Source of the DNA: Streptomyces sp. HUAS CB01
GTDB taxonomy: Bacteria > Actinomycetota > Actinomycetes > Streptomycetales > Streptomycetaceae
Reading direction: 5' to 3'
Length of the DNA stretch: 64,000 bases
NCBI RefSeq assembly: GCF_030406905.1
Contig: NZ_CP129137.1
Coordinates: 7,657,501 to 7,721,500, forward strand
Shown here: positions 8,779 to 17,048 of the stretch, piece after piece
Layout: each line of letters opens with the position of its first letter
Numbering within the stretch: position 1 is the stretch's first letter
Program-made: the position numbers and the translations under genes
Notes under the pieces: generated by a model
The model's input: the letters and a program-made list of their open reading frames with translations, nothing else
Database searches by the model: none
Told to the model about the DNA's origin: nothing

Positions 8779-10623
8779 TCAGTGGGCGATGACCCGTTCC
8801 ACGAGCAGTTTGACGGCAGCCGCGATGGATTCCGCGTCGATCCCGGCGGCGTGCAACTGCTCCTCGGGTGTCGCGGAGAGGGGCATGTCGCGCACGGCGA
8901 GCCGGGCGAGCCTGGGTGCGGGACGCCCGTCCGAGAACGCCTCCGCCACGGCGTCGCCGATCCCGCCCTCCGGACGGTGGTCCTCCACCGTGAGCACGCA
9001 TCCCGTCGCCGCTGCGGCGTCGTTGAGCGTGTCCGCGTCGACGGGTTTGACCGAGTAGAGGTCGACGACCCGGACCGGGATGCCGTCCGCCGCCAGCGCG
9101 TCCGCGGCGCGCAGGGCCTCGTGGACCGTCACGCCCGCGGCGACGATCGTCGCCTTGTCGCCGTCGCCGCTGCGCAGCACCTTGCTGCCGCCGACGGGGA
9201 ACTCCTCGTCGGGACCGTAGATGACGGGTGTCTCGCCTCGGCTGGTCCGCAGATAGCGGACGCCCTCGAGGTCCGCCATGGCCGCCACCAGCCGCGCCGT
9301 CTGGTTGGCGTCGCACGGGTACAGCACCGTCGACCCGTGGACGGACCGGAGCATCGCCAGATCCTCGAGGCCCATCTGCGAGGGGCCGTCCTCGCCGATC
9401 GACACGCCCGCGTGCGACCCGACGAGATTGATGCCGGCCCGGCTGACCGCGGCCATCCGGACGAAGTCGTGGGCCCGGGTGAGGAACGCGGCGAACGTCG
9501 ACGCGTAGGGCACCCAGCCGCGCGTCTGCAGGCCGACGGCGCCGGCCACGAGCTGCTGCTCGGCTATGTAGAACTCGAGGTACCGGTCCGGGTGCTCCTT
9601 CCGGAAGTACTCCGTGCGCGTGGAGTCCCCGACCTCGGCGTCGAGCGCGACCACGTCGCCCCGCGCCGAACCCAGCGCCGCCAGGGCCTGTCCGTACGCC
9701 GTGCGGGTGGCCTCCTCCGTACCGCGCTCGAAGCGGGGGAGCTCCAGCGGCCCGAGGTCCCGTACGCGCCGGCCGGGGGCCGAGGGGGGCGGCTCGACCT
9801 CGACCCGGACGAACCGCGGGCCGCCCAGTTCCTCGATGGCCGCCTCCGCGTCGGGCAGCGGTTTGCCGTGCCTGCCCTCCTGGTCCTCGACGGCGGCGAC
9901 GCCCCGCCCCTTGCGGGTGGCCGCGATGACGGCCGTCGGACGCTCGTCCACCTCGGCCGCCTCGGTGAGGGCCTTGTCGACGGCCTCGACGTCGTGGCCG
10001 TCGACCTCGACGGTGTGCCAGCCGAACGCCCGGAGGCGCTGCGCGTAGGCGTCGAGGTCGTGCTGGTGGCGGGTCGGACCTCGCTGTCCGAGCCGGTTGA
10101 CGTCGATGATCAGCTTCAGATTGCCCAGCTTCTCGAACGCGGCGTGCTCGACGGCCTCCCAGACGGAACCCTCCGCCATCTCGCTGTCCCCGGAGAGCAC
10201 CCATACCCGGTACGGGAGGCGGTCGAGGTACCTGCCGGCGAGGGCCATCCCCACCCCGACCGGCAGCCCCTGGCCGAGCGAGCCCGTGGCGACGTCCACC
10301 CAGGGCAGCCGTGGCGTCGGATGGCCTTCGAGACGGCTGCCGCGCTTGCGGAACGTCAGCAGCTCCTCGTCGTCGATCGCGCCCGCCGCCTTGTACAGGG
10401 AGTACAGCAGGGGCGAGGCGTGGCCCTTGGAGAAGATCAGCCGGTCGTTGACCGGGTTCTCCGGGTCGGAGAAGTCGTAGCGCAGGTGGTGGGCGAGGAG
10501 GACGGCGGCGAGGTCGGCCGCCGACATCGAGGACGTCGGGTGCCCGGACCCCGCGGCGTCGGCCGCTCGCACGGAATCCACCCGCAACTGCTGGGCCAGC
10601 TCCGTCAGTTCTGCGTAGCGCAT
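8779..10623 (-). CDS. Transketolase
   Basis: A 614-aa thiamine-diphosphate enzyme transferring two-carbon ketol units in the pentose phosphate pathway. N-terminal part: SGHPTSSMSAADL, FSKGHASPLLY, a ThDP-binding GDSEMAEGSVWEA ... IIDVNRLGQ. Middle pyrimidine-binding domain: GWVPYASTFAAFL and GSHAGVSIGEDGPSQMGLED. C-terminal domain from about residue 480. It is shorter than the approximately 690-aa housekeeping transketolases; this compact single-chain form is a second type found in actinobacteria. It lies 54 nt downstream of the NDH-2-like gene on the same strand, so co-transcription is possible. ATG at 10623. Confidence 0.9.
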   Translation of the reverse strand: MRYAELTELAQQLRVDSVRAADAAGSGHPTSSMSAADLAAVLLAHHLRYDFSDPENPVNDRLIFSKGHASPLLYSLYKAAGAIDDEELLTFRKRGSRLEGHPTPRLPWVDVATGSLGQGLPVGVGMALAGRYLDRLPYRVWVLSGDSEMAEGSVWEAVEHAAFEKLGNLKLIIDVNRLGQRGPTRHQHDLDAYAQRLRAFGWHTVEVDGHDVEAVDKALTEAAEVDERPTAVIAATRKGRGVAAVEDQEGRHGKPLPDAEAAIEELGGPRFVRVEVEPPPSAPGRRVRDLGPLELPRFERGTEEATRTAYGQALAALGSARGDVVALDAEVGDSTRTEYFRKEHPDRYLEFYIAEQQLVAGAVGLQTRGWVPYASTFAAFLTRAHDFVRMAAVSRAGINLVGSHAGVSIGEDGPSQMGLEDLAMLRSVHGSTVLYPCDANQTARLVAAMADLEGVRYLRTSRGETPVIYGPDEEFPVGGSKVLRSGDGDKATIVAAGVTVHEALRAADALAADGIPVRVVDLYSVKPVDADTLNDAAAATGCVLTVEDHRPEGGIGDAVAEAFSDGRPAPRLARLAVRDMPLSATPEEQLHAAGIDAESIAAAVKLLVERVIAH

Positions 10624-10677
10624 GTCACTCCGTTCGCGGGGTGTCCTGTGACCGGTTCGCGTGTCGTCGCCGGGCCG

Positions 10678-12135
10678 TCATTCCCCGGACCGGCCCGGAA
10701 GCCGGGCCACTTCGGGCGACGAGGTGTCGAGCGGCACCGACCAGGAGCTGACGAGACCGAGCTGCACCGCCTGGCGCGGCAACGCGGCCTCCAGCAGCCA
10801 GTCGGCGGCCACCCGTATCCGGTTGCCCGGCATCGCCGCCAGGTGGTATCCGCGGGTCACCGCGCCCGCGAGCGGTCCGGACAGTGGTACGCCGAGCGGA
10901 TTGGCCGCCGCCTGGACACCGCCCAGGTCCACGGCGAAGCCCAGGTCGTGGTGGCGGTAGGCGCGTGCGGTGCCGTATCCGAGTGATGCCGCCACGTTGT
11001 TGGCCGCGACATCGCCCTGACGGGTGGCGTGCTGCGCGGTCATCGGGGTCAGTTCGTAGCCGGTTCCGTCGCCGTCGTCGCCCGGGGGCAGCGGCCGGGT
11101 CAGATCCGGTACGGCCGCCGCGTCACCGCAGGCGAACACCTCCGGATGGCCGGGGACGTTGAGCTCGGCCGTCACCCGCAGCCTGCCGCGGTCCACGGGC
11201 AGCCCGACGTCGGCCACGAGCGGATCGGGCCGTACGCCGACGCACCACACGAGCGTCCGGGTCGGCACGAACTCGCCGTCGTCCAGCAACACCCCGTCCG
11301 GCGTCGCCTCCTTGATGGAGGTACCGGTGCGCACCTCCACGCCGCGGGCGCGCAGCACCCGGTCCGCGGTCTCGGACAGGCGCCGGTCGAGCTCGGGCAG
11401 CACGCGGGGCGCGATGTCGAGGAGCAGCCAGCGCGGCCGTGTGTCCGGGGAGCACCAGGCCGGGCCGAACGGCTTCTTCGGCCGGGACATCTGGGCGTGC
11501 AGGTCGTCGGTGAAGATCTTGCCCTGGGCCGCCACCTCGGTGCCCGTGTAACCGGCGCCGACCACGACGAAGGTGCAGCGCGCCGCGCACTCCTCGGCGT
11601 GCGGCGCGGCGCCCGCCATCTCGACCTGCCGGACGACGTGGTCGCGCAGGTACAGCGCTTCGGGCAGTCCCCGGAAGCCGTGCGCGTACTGGCTCACACC
11701 GGGGACGGGGAGCAGCTTGTTGACGCTTCCGACGGCGAGTACGAGGCGGTCGTACGCGAGCTCTCCCCGCGTGCCCTCGGGATCCGTGTAGTGCACACGG
11801 TGCCCTGCCAGATCGACCTGTGTCGCCTCGCCCAGCACGAGTCGTACCCGCGGGAGGGTGTGCACGAGGGAGACGGTCACCCGCCGCGGCTCCAGGATCC
11901 CGGCCGCCACCTGCGGCAGCAGGGGGAGGTACAGAAAGTAGTCGGTGGGGTTCAGCAGGACGATCTCGACCCGCTCCCTGGCCAGGGTGCGGGACAGCGC
12001 CCGTGCCGTGCGGTGTCCGGCGAACCCCGCACCCACGATGACGATCCTGGTCACGCCGTCCCGCCGTGGCCCGTCCCCCCGGGGCGTGGTGCCCGGGGCC
12101 TGCACGTGGGGATCCTGGGTGTCGTCGGCCTGCAC
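10678..12135 (-). CDS. NAD(P)/FAD-dependent oxidoreductase, type II NADH dehydrogenase-like
   Basis: A 485-aa two-dinucleotide-binding flavoprotein. The FAD Rossmann motif (VIVGAGFAGHRTA) starts near residue 32 and the NAD Rossmann motif (FVVVGAGYTGTEVA) near residue 170. It then has VWCVGVRPDPL and the ATG-like FACGDAAAVPD FAD motif, and TAQHATRQGDVAANN. This is the pattern of type II NADH:quinone dehydrogenases, which feed NADH electrons to menaquinone at the inner membrane face. No transmembrane helix is obvious. The GTG start at 12135 has GGGAGG 9 nt upstream. The role (respiratory or other) is inferred from family only. Confidence 0.85.
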   Translation of the reverse strand: MQADDTQDPHVQAPGTTPRGDGPRRDGVTRIVIVGAGFAGHRTARALSRTLARERVEIVLLNPTDYFLYLPLLPQVAAGILEPRRVTVSLVHTLPRVRLVLGEATQVDLAGHRVHYTDPEGTRGELAYDRLVLAVGSVNKLLPVPGVSQYAHGFRGLPEALYLRDHVVRQVEMAGAAPHAEECAARCTFVVVGAGYTGTEVAAQGKIFTDDLHAQMSRPKKPFGPAWCSPDTRPRWLLLDIAPRVLPELDRRLSETADRVLRARGVEVRTGTSIKEATPDGVLLDDGEFVPTRTLVWCVGVRPDPLVADVGLPVDRGRLRVTAELNVPGHPEVFACGDAAAVPDLTRPLPPGDDGDGTGYELTPMTAQHATRQGDVAANNVAASLGYGTARAYRHHDLGFAVDLGGVQAAANPLGVPLSGPLAGAVTRGYHLAAMPGNRIRVAADWLLEAALPRQAVQLGLVSSWSVPLDTSSPEVARLPGRSGE

Positions 12136-12307
12136 GGCGAATCGCCTCCCATGGGGATAGGGGCATGCGAGGGACGGGACGTTCCGAGTGCCCTGCCGGC
12201 GCAGGGGTAAACGCCGGTGTCGGCGCCGTCGGGAAACACCGTCGCCATAGCGTCCGTCTCTCCAGCGTCCCCCCGTCGAACTGTCGCGGCCACACGAAAT
12301 GCGAATG

Positions 12308-12334
12308 GTTCCGGACAGCTTTTCAGTCCGGAAC
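12308..12334. promoter_or_regulatory. Perfect 9-bp inverted repeat in the control region of the orphan cvnD
   Basis: Arms GTTCCGGAC (12308-12316) and GTCCGGAAC (12326-12334) with a 9-nt spacer lie in the 387-nt non-coding stretch 12136-12522 between two divergent genes. The spacing of about two helical turns centre to centre suits a dimeric regulator; there is no T-run, so a terminator is less likely. A second small dyad, ATCGC/GCGAT, follows directly after. The binding protein is unknown. Confidence 0.5.
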
Positions 12335-12522
12335 AGTCACATCGCGCAAAAAGCGATCCAGGGGCCCCGCCTGTGGCTCCGGTTGCCATACTGCTCACGT
12401 TCACAGAACAGATGTGCTGGCGCCGGTCCTCTCGGCCGGTCTTCCCCGAGGCGGCCGGGACGGCCGCGACCTGGGGATCCTTCTGCCGTTTGTCGGCGCA
12501 CACCCACGGAGAGAAGTGATCG

Positions 12523-13128
12523 ATGGCTCCCGAGCTCTCTGGCGGCATCGGCGGAGACGCCGCCGCTCTCGCGCTGAAAATACTGGTCGCCGGCGGGTTC
12601 GGCGTCGGCAAGACGACCCTCGTCGGAGCGGTCAGCGAAATCCGGCCGCTGCGCACCGAGGAACAGCTCAGCGAGGCGGGCGAGAGCGTCGACGACACGG
12701 GGGGAGTCGACCAGAAGACGACGACCACCGTCGCCATGGACTTCGGGCGCATCACGATCCGCTCGGGGCTGTCCCTCTATCTCTTCGGGACGCCCGGACA
12801 GGACCGATTCTGGTTTCTGTGGGACGAGCTCTCGCAGGGCGCGCTCGGTGCGGTGGTCCTCGCGGACACCAGGCGTCTCGAGGACAGCTTTCCCGCCGTC
12901 GACTACTTCGAGCACCGGCGGATCCCGTTCGTCGTCGCCGTCAACTGCTTCCCGGGGGCGCGGACCTACGGGGCGCACGAGGTCTCCCGTGCGCTCGACC
13001 TCGATCGGGGGACGCCGGTGGTGCTGTGCGACGCGCGCGACCGCGATTCGGGGAAGGAGGTGCTCATCCGGCTGGTCGAGTACGCCGGGCGGATGCACAC
13101 CGCCCGGCTGCTCGACTCGGTGGGGTGA
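12523..13128 (+). CDS. CvnD-like GTP/ATP-binding protein (orphan conservon GTPase)
   Basis: A 201-aa Ras-like small GTPase of the conservon CvnD class. The P-loop GGFGVGKTT is at residues 24-32, switch II is GTPGQDRFW (about 88-96), and the usual NKxD is replaced by VAVNCFPGA, as is normal in this class, so nucleotide specificity is relaxed or unclear. It starts with ATG after GGAGAGAAG. The usual A, B and C partners are not directly upstream. A roadblock protein lies 670 bp downstream (13794) and cvnABC 10 kb upstream. It likely works as a membrane-side molecular switch with a roadblock partner. Confidence 0.88.
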   Translation: MAPELSGGIGGDAAALALKILVAGGFGVGKTTLVGAVSEIRPLRTEEQLSEAGESVDDTGGVDQKTTTTVAMDFGRITIRSGLSLYLFGTPGQDRFWFLWDELSQGALGAVVLADTRRLEDSFPAVDYFEHRRIPFVVAVNCFPGARTYGAHEVSRALDLDRGTPVVLCDARDRDSGKEVLIRLVEYAGRMHTARLLDSVG

Positions 13129-13215
13129 GGCGCCCGGACGAGAGCGGCCGCGAGGGCCCGGCCCCGCGATCCGCCGGCAGCGCCCCCGGCCGGTCGGCGG
13201 CCGGGTGAGGCGCCG

Positions 13216-13644
13216 TCAGTCGGCCACGTCCGCCATGGCCTGGACCTTCTCGACGCGCACCCGCACCAGCAACTCGCCCGGCACCCCGTTGCGCGCACCG
13301 AACTCCTCGGCGCGGTCCTCGCCCATGTAGCGGGCGGCGATGCGCGTGGCCCAGTGCCGCAACTGCTCCGGTTCCTCGCTGATTTCCGCGCGGCCCTGGA
13401 CGACCACGAACGAGAACGGCGGACGGTCGTCGTCCACGCAGAGCGCGACCCTGCCGTCGCGGGCGAGGTTCCGCCCTTTCACCGTCTCCTTCCCCGTGGT
13501 GAGGAGCAGGTCGTCACCGTCGAGGAGGAACCAGACCGGTGCGATGTGCGGGCTGCCGTCCGCCCGGACCGTCGACAGTTTCGCGGTGCGCGTGCCCTGG
13601 GACACGAAAGCCCGCCATTCGTCCTGAGACATCTTTCTCGCCAT
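13216..13644 (-). CDS. PPOX-class (pyridoxamine 5'-phosphate oxidase-like) flavin/F420-dependent protein
   Basis: A 142-aa split beta-barrel protein of the PPOX class (TIGR03618-like by recall). Visible: TRTAKLSTVRADGSPHIAPVWFLLDGDDLLLTTGKETVKGRNLARDGRVALCVDD, the cofactor-binding core of F420- or FMN-dependent reductases. The start at 13644 (MARKMSQ) was chosen because GAGG lies 9 nt upstream; an ATG three codons earlier would sit directly on that site. It is flanked by two genes of conservon type on the other strand. No substrate can be given. Confidence 0.85.
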   Translation of the reverse strand: MARKMSQDEWRAFVSQGTRTAKLSTVRADGSPHIAPVWFLLDGDDLLLTTGKETVKGRNLARDGRVALCVDDDRPPFSFVVVQGRAEISEEPEQLRHWATRIAARYMGEDRAEEFGARNGVPGELLVRVRVEKVQAMADVAD

Positions 13645-13793
13645 GGGAGTCATCCTCGGACGCGACCCGTGGTGAGGGAAAGTCAACTCTCCGCTGCCGT
13701 GCGCCCGTGATGACTCCTTGCCGGGACGGGGACAGTGCGCAAGGCTTACCGGCGACACGGGGGAACACGAACACACGAACGGGGAGGAACGTC

Positions 13794-14207
13794 ATGGCAG
13801 CGGACAAGGGGCTCGACTGGCTCCTGGACGACCTGACCAAGCGGGTCTCGTACATACGGCACGCGCTCGTGCTGTCGAACGACGGCCTGGTGACCGGGGC
13901 GAGCACGGGACTCGCCCGGGAGGACGCGGAGCACCTCGCCGCCGTCTCCTCCGGACTGCACAGTCTCGCCCGCGGCTCGGGCAGGCACTTCCGGGCGGGC
14001 AGGGCGCGGCAGACCATGGTGGAGTTCGACGACGCGATGCTGTTCGTCACCGCGGCGGGCGACGGCAGTTGTCTGTGCGTCCTCAGTGCCGCGGAAGCCG
14101 ATGTCGGCCAGGTCGCCTACGAGATGACGCTGCTGGTCAACAGGGTGGGGGAGCACCTGGCCGTGGCCGCGCGGCAGCCGGGGCGGGTCACGGTCTCCGA
14201 CTTCTGA
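13794..14207 (+). CDS. Roadblock/LC7 domain protein (CvnB paralogue)
   Basis: A 137-aa roadblock protein closely similar to the CvnB at 1287-1721: GLDWLLDDLTKRVSYIRHAL, SNDGLVTGAS, EDAEHLAAVSSGL, RQTMVEFDDAMLFVTAAGDGS, YEMTLLVNRVGEHL. In this family the protein pairs with a CvnD GTPase; the orphan CvnD-like gene at 12523 is the nearest candidate. ATG at 13794 follows a strong GGGGAGGAA site. It is divergent from the PPOX gene and followed by a DUF6397-like gene after 149 nt. Confidence 0.9.
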   Translation: MAADKGLDWLLDDLTKRVSYIRHALVLSNDGLVTGASTGLAREDAEHLAAVSSGLHSLARGSGRHFRAGRARQTMVEFDDAMLFVTAAGDGSCLCVLSAAEADVGQVAYEMTLLVNRVGEHLAVAARQPGRVTVSDF

Positions 14208-14356
14208 GACCGCCCTCCGCCTTCTCGGGCCGTCGTTTCCGGAGCCGCGCCCGCACGCCAGGGCCGGAACGGGAGTTGTCCACAGGCGGAGCGAGAAGTC
14301 GTCGCACGGGGTTACGGTCGTCACCGAGAGTATTCGTCTGTACGGGGGAGACCACC

Positions 14357-15583
14357 ATGCGGGACGACACGACCATCTGCATGCCCAGGGACGGGAAGTC
14401 TGCCGACCGGGCCGACGCGGCCGGCCCGGGCCACGCCACCTATACCGACACGGGTGACGCCACCGGTGCCGGCCCGGAGAAGGGTGCAGCCGACACCGTG
14501 CCCTCGGGGCGTGCGGCGGCGGCCCTGGAGCTGAGGCGCGGCGAGTTCGAGCTCGCGGTGGACCTCGGCCACGTCCGCACGACACCGGGCCGGGGCGCCG
14601 GACGGAGGCGGGTGACACTGGAGGAGATCGCGCGGCTCCGGGAAGCCGACGGTTTCCCCGAGGCCTTGCGCGAGCGTGTCCGCACCGTCGGCACGGCGGA
14701 GGCGGCCCAGATCCTGTCGACCACCTCCGCCCGCTTCACCAGGCTCGCGCGCACCGGGCACCTCACTCCCGTCCGGTTCCGTCTCAACCGCTACCGCGCA
14801 GTGGTGTGGCTGTATCTGGCCTCCGAGGTCCGCGAGTTCGCCGAGCGGAACGCCGATCTGCTGGTGGGGAAGCTCCCTCCGGGGCTGCGCGCCGGAGTCG
14901 ACGAGGGCGAGGACTGGCGCGCCCGCAACTGGCGCGGACGGCGCCTCGCGATGCTGCTCCGACTGGCGGACGGCCCCTGGGCGCGCTCCGCCGCCATCGC
15001 CTCACTCCTCGATGCCGCCCTCGTGGCGGAGACCTTCGACGACCCGCACGAGCGGACGCATCTGGCGCGGCTGCGCCCGGAAGCGCCCTACGGTCGCACG
15101 GAGTCCCCGGCCGTGCGCGAGATCACGGACCGGCTCCTGCTGGCGGACGATCCGGACGAGATCGTGTGGCACCGGACGAGTCTGCGGCTGTCCCTGGACG
15201 AGGCGCGGGCCTCGGGCCCGGCACCGCGCCCGGCCGCCGACCGGCTGCGCCTCCCCGGCCCCGGAGGCTCGGCCCCCGCTCTCCCGATCCGGCCGGGCTC
15301 CCGGGCCGTCGACTCCGTGCCCGCCCCCGGATCCCGGCGCCCCGGAGTCACGTCCGGCGCGCCGGTCTCCGGGGCGGCCTCCGATCCTGTGCCCCGGCCG
15401 CGCCCCGAGCCGGGGGCCCGCTCCGTGCCCGGGGTCCGGTCCGCGACCGCGACTGCGACCGGGCCGGGGCTCGAGGCCGGGTCCGTGCGGGAGGCCCGGC
15501 ACCGAGCGCCGGCCGGGCGGGCGGCCGAGGCAATACGGGCCCGGTGGCGCCGGCGCGGGACTTCCCCGTCGCGCGTCGGCTGA
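14357..15583 (+). CDS. DUF6397-like actinomycete hypothetical protein
   Basis: A 408-aa protein. Residues about 55-280 form a conserved-looking alpha-helical block (LELRRGEFELAVDLGHVRT, RVTLEEIARLREADGFPEALRERV, TAEAAQILSTTSARFTRLARTGHLTPV, RYRAVVWLYLASEVREFA) that reads like a helix-turn-helix/MerR-like or excisionase-like fold. The last 120 residues are Pro/Arg/Ala-rich and low complexity. The name DUF6397 is from memory of streptomycete annotation and was not checked. It starts with ATG after GGGGGAGACC. It is the last intact gene before the IS insertion. Function unknown. Confidence 0.75.
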   Translation: MRDDTTICMPRDGKSADRADAAGPGHATYTDTGDATGAGPEKGAADTVPSGRAAAALELRRGEFELAVDLGHVRTTPGRGAGRRRVTLEEIARLREADGFPEALRERVRTVGTAEAAQILSTTSARFTRLARTGHLTPVRFRLNRYRAVVWLYLASEVREFAERNADLLVGKLPPGLRAGVDEGEDWRARNWRGRRLAMLLRLADGPWARSAAIASLLDAALVAETFDDPHERTHLARLRPEAPYGRTESPAVREITDRLLLADDPDEIVWHRTSLRLSLDEARASGPAPRPAADRLRLPGPGGSAPALPIRPGSRAVDSVPAPGSRRPGVTSGAPVSGAASDPVPRPRPEPGARSVPGVRSATATATGPGLEAGSVREARHRAPAGRAAEAIRARWRRRGTSPSRVG

Positions 15584-15660
15584 CGCAGGTCACGAACGGG
15601 TACGCCGCGAGAAAAGCGCCGGGTGAACACCGACGACGATCGCGTCCACCGCTCTGCTGC

Positions 15661-15698
15661 CTACAGCTGTGTCCCTGCGGCCGTCCCGCCCGCGGTGC
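15661..15698 (-). pseudogene. Detached 3' end of the PI-PLC gene
   Basis: Reading the minus strand, the 10-bp target copy 15698-15689 is followed by the codons for GGTAAGTQL and a TAG at 15663-15661. Joined across the insertion to the copy at 17125-17134, it continues the PI-PLC frame exactly, without a shift. It is therefore the original C-terminus of the gene at 17135-18185, separated from it by the IS256-family element. Confidence 0.75.
15689..15698. repeat. Target-site duplication, left copy
   Basis: The 10-mer CCCGCGGTGC occurs here and again at 17125-17134, directly outside both ends of the IS element. The IS256 family usually makes 8-9 bp duplications. Confidence 0.7.
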
Positions 15699-15703
15699 GG
15701 TCA

Positions 15704-15722
15704 CGTCCGTTGGAGTGGTGTA
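15704..15722. repeat. Left terminal inverted repeat of the IS element
   Basis: CGTCCGTTGGAGTGGTGTA, matching at 15 of 19 positions the reverse complement of 17103-17121. The inner core AGTGGTGTA is identical in both ends. Confidence 0.75.
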
Positions 15723-15753
15723 TCGACGGCCACTCGGCGATCTCGGTTTGAGG

Positions 15754-16992
15754 CTATGCGGTGAGTTCGGTGGGCAGGAGGGTGTCGTTGTTTTCTGACT
15801 CGATCGGGTGGAGTCGGGCCTTGGCCAGCAGGTCGCGGCCCATGTAGCGGCGGGCTTCGGTCCACTCGTCGTTCTGCTCGGCCAGGACCGCCCCGACCAG
15901 CCGGATGACGGCTGTGCGGTCGGGGAAGATGCCGACCACGTCTGTGCGGCGGCGGATCTCCTTGTTCAGCCGCTCCTGCGGGTTGTTCGACCAGATCTGT
16001 CGCCAGATCTCACGCGGGAAGGCCGTGAAGGCCAGCAGGTCATGCTGGACAGCGTCCAAGTGGGCTGCGGCTTTCGGGAACTTGGCCTCCAGCGCGTCCA
16101 GGACGTGCCGCATCTGTGCTTGGACCGCGTCGGTGTCGGGCTGTTCGAAGACGGTCCGCAGCAGCGTGGCCACCCAGGGCTGGGCCGATTTCGGAACCTG
16201 GCTCAGCAAGTTCCTCGCATAGTGGGTGCGGCAGCGCTGCCACGACGCGCCGGGCAGAACGGCACCGATGGCGTCGACGAGGCCGGCATGGGCGTCGGAG
16301 ATGACGAGCTGGACGCCGGTTAGGCCGCGAGCGATGAGTGAGCGCAGGAAGGCGAGCCAGCCGGCGCCGTCTTCGGCGGTGGCGACGTCGATGCCGAGGA
16401 TCTCGCGGTGTCCGTCGGCGTTGACGCCAACCGCGATCAGCGCGTGGACGTTGATGATGCGGCCGCCTTCCCGGACCTTCTGGGTCAGTGCGTCGACCCA
16501 GACGAACGCATACGGCCCGGCGTCCAGGGGCCGGTTGCGGAAGGCGGCGACCTGTTCGTCCAAGTGCTTGGCCATCGCGCTGACCTGGGACTTCGACAGC
16601 TGGGTGACACCGAGGGACTCGGCGAGCTTCTCGACCCGGCGGGTGGAGACGCCGAGCAGGTAGGCGGTGGCGACCACCGAGATCAGGGCCTGTTCGGCCC
16701 GGCGACGGCGTTCGAGCAGCCAGTGCGGGAAGTAACTGCCCTGCCGCAGCTTGGGGACGGCGAGCTCGACGGTCCCGGCGCGGGTGTCCCACTCGCGCGG
16801 GCGATAGCCGTTGCGATGGTTGACGCGTTCCTCGCTGACCTGCCCGTACTCCGCGTTGCAGAGGGCGTCGGCCTCCGCCGACATGAGCGCATCGGCGAAC
16901 GTCTTCACCATCGCGCGCAGCAGATCGGGACTCGCCGAGGCGAGGTTGTCCTCGGCGAGGGCGTGCAGGGGCAGACTGTCTGGTGCGGTCAT
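15754..16992 (-). CDS. IS256-family (Mutator-type) transposase
   Basis: A 412-aa DDE transposase. The family signature ERLNKEIRRRTDVVGIFP, carrying the catalytic Glu, is near residue 350; the two Asp are in FVWVDALT (about residue 165) and VISDAHAGL (about residue 230). CxxH-like GASWQRCRTHYARNLL is also present. It looks full length with no internal stop or frameshift, so the element may be active. ATG at 16992 has GGAG upstream; the open frame continues to 17079 but would use the IS leader. It has visibly lower GC at third positions than neighbouring genes, in line with foreign origin. Confidence 0.93.
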   Translation of the reverse strand: MTAPDSLPLHALAEDNLASASPDLLRAMVKTFADALMSAEADALCNAEYGQVSEERVNHRNGYRPREWDTRAGTVELAVPKLRQGSYFPHWLLERRRRAEQALISVVATAYLLGVSTRRVEKLAESLGVTQLSKSQVSAMAKHLDEQVAAFRNRPLDAGPYAFVWVDALTQKVREGGRIINVHALIAVGVNADGHREILGIDVATAEDGAGWLAFLRSLIARGLTGVQLVISDAHAGLVDAIGAVLPGASWQRCRTHYARNLLSQVPKSAQPWVATLLRTVFEQPDTDAVQAQMRHVLDALEAKFPKAAAHLDAVQHDLLAFTAFPREIWRQIWSNNPQERLNKEIRRRTDVVGIFPDRTAVIRLVGAVLAEQNDEWTEARRYMGRDLLAKARLHPIESENNDTLLPTELTA

Positions 16993-17048
16993 CGTGCTGA
17001 TCTCCTTCGAGGCTTCGACACTTCGAAGATCAGCCGGTGGCCGTTCGT

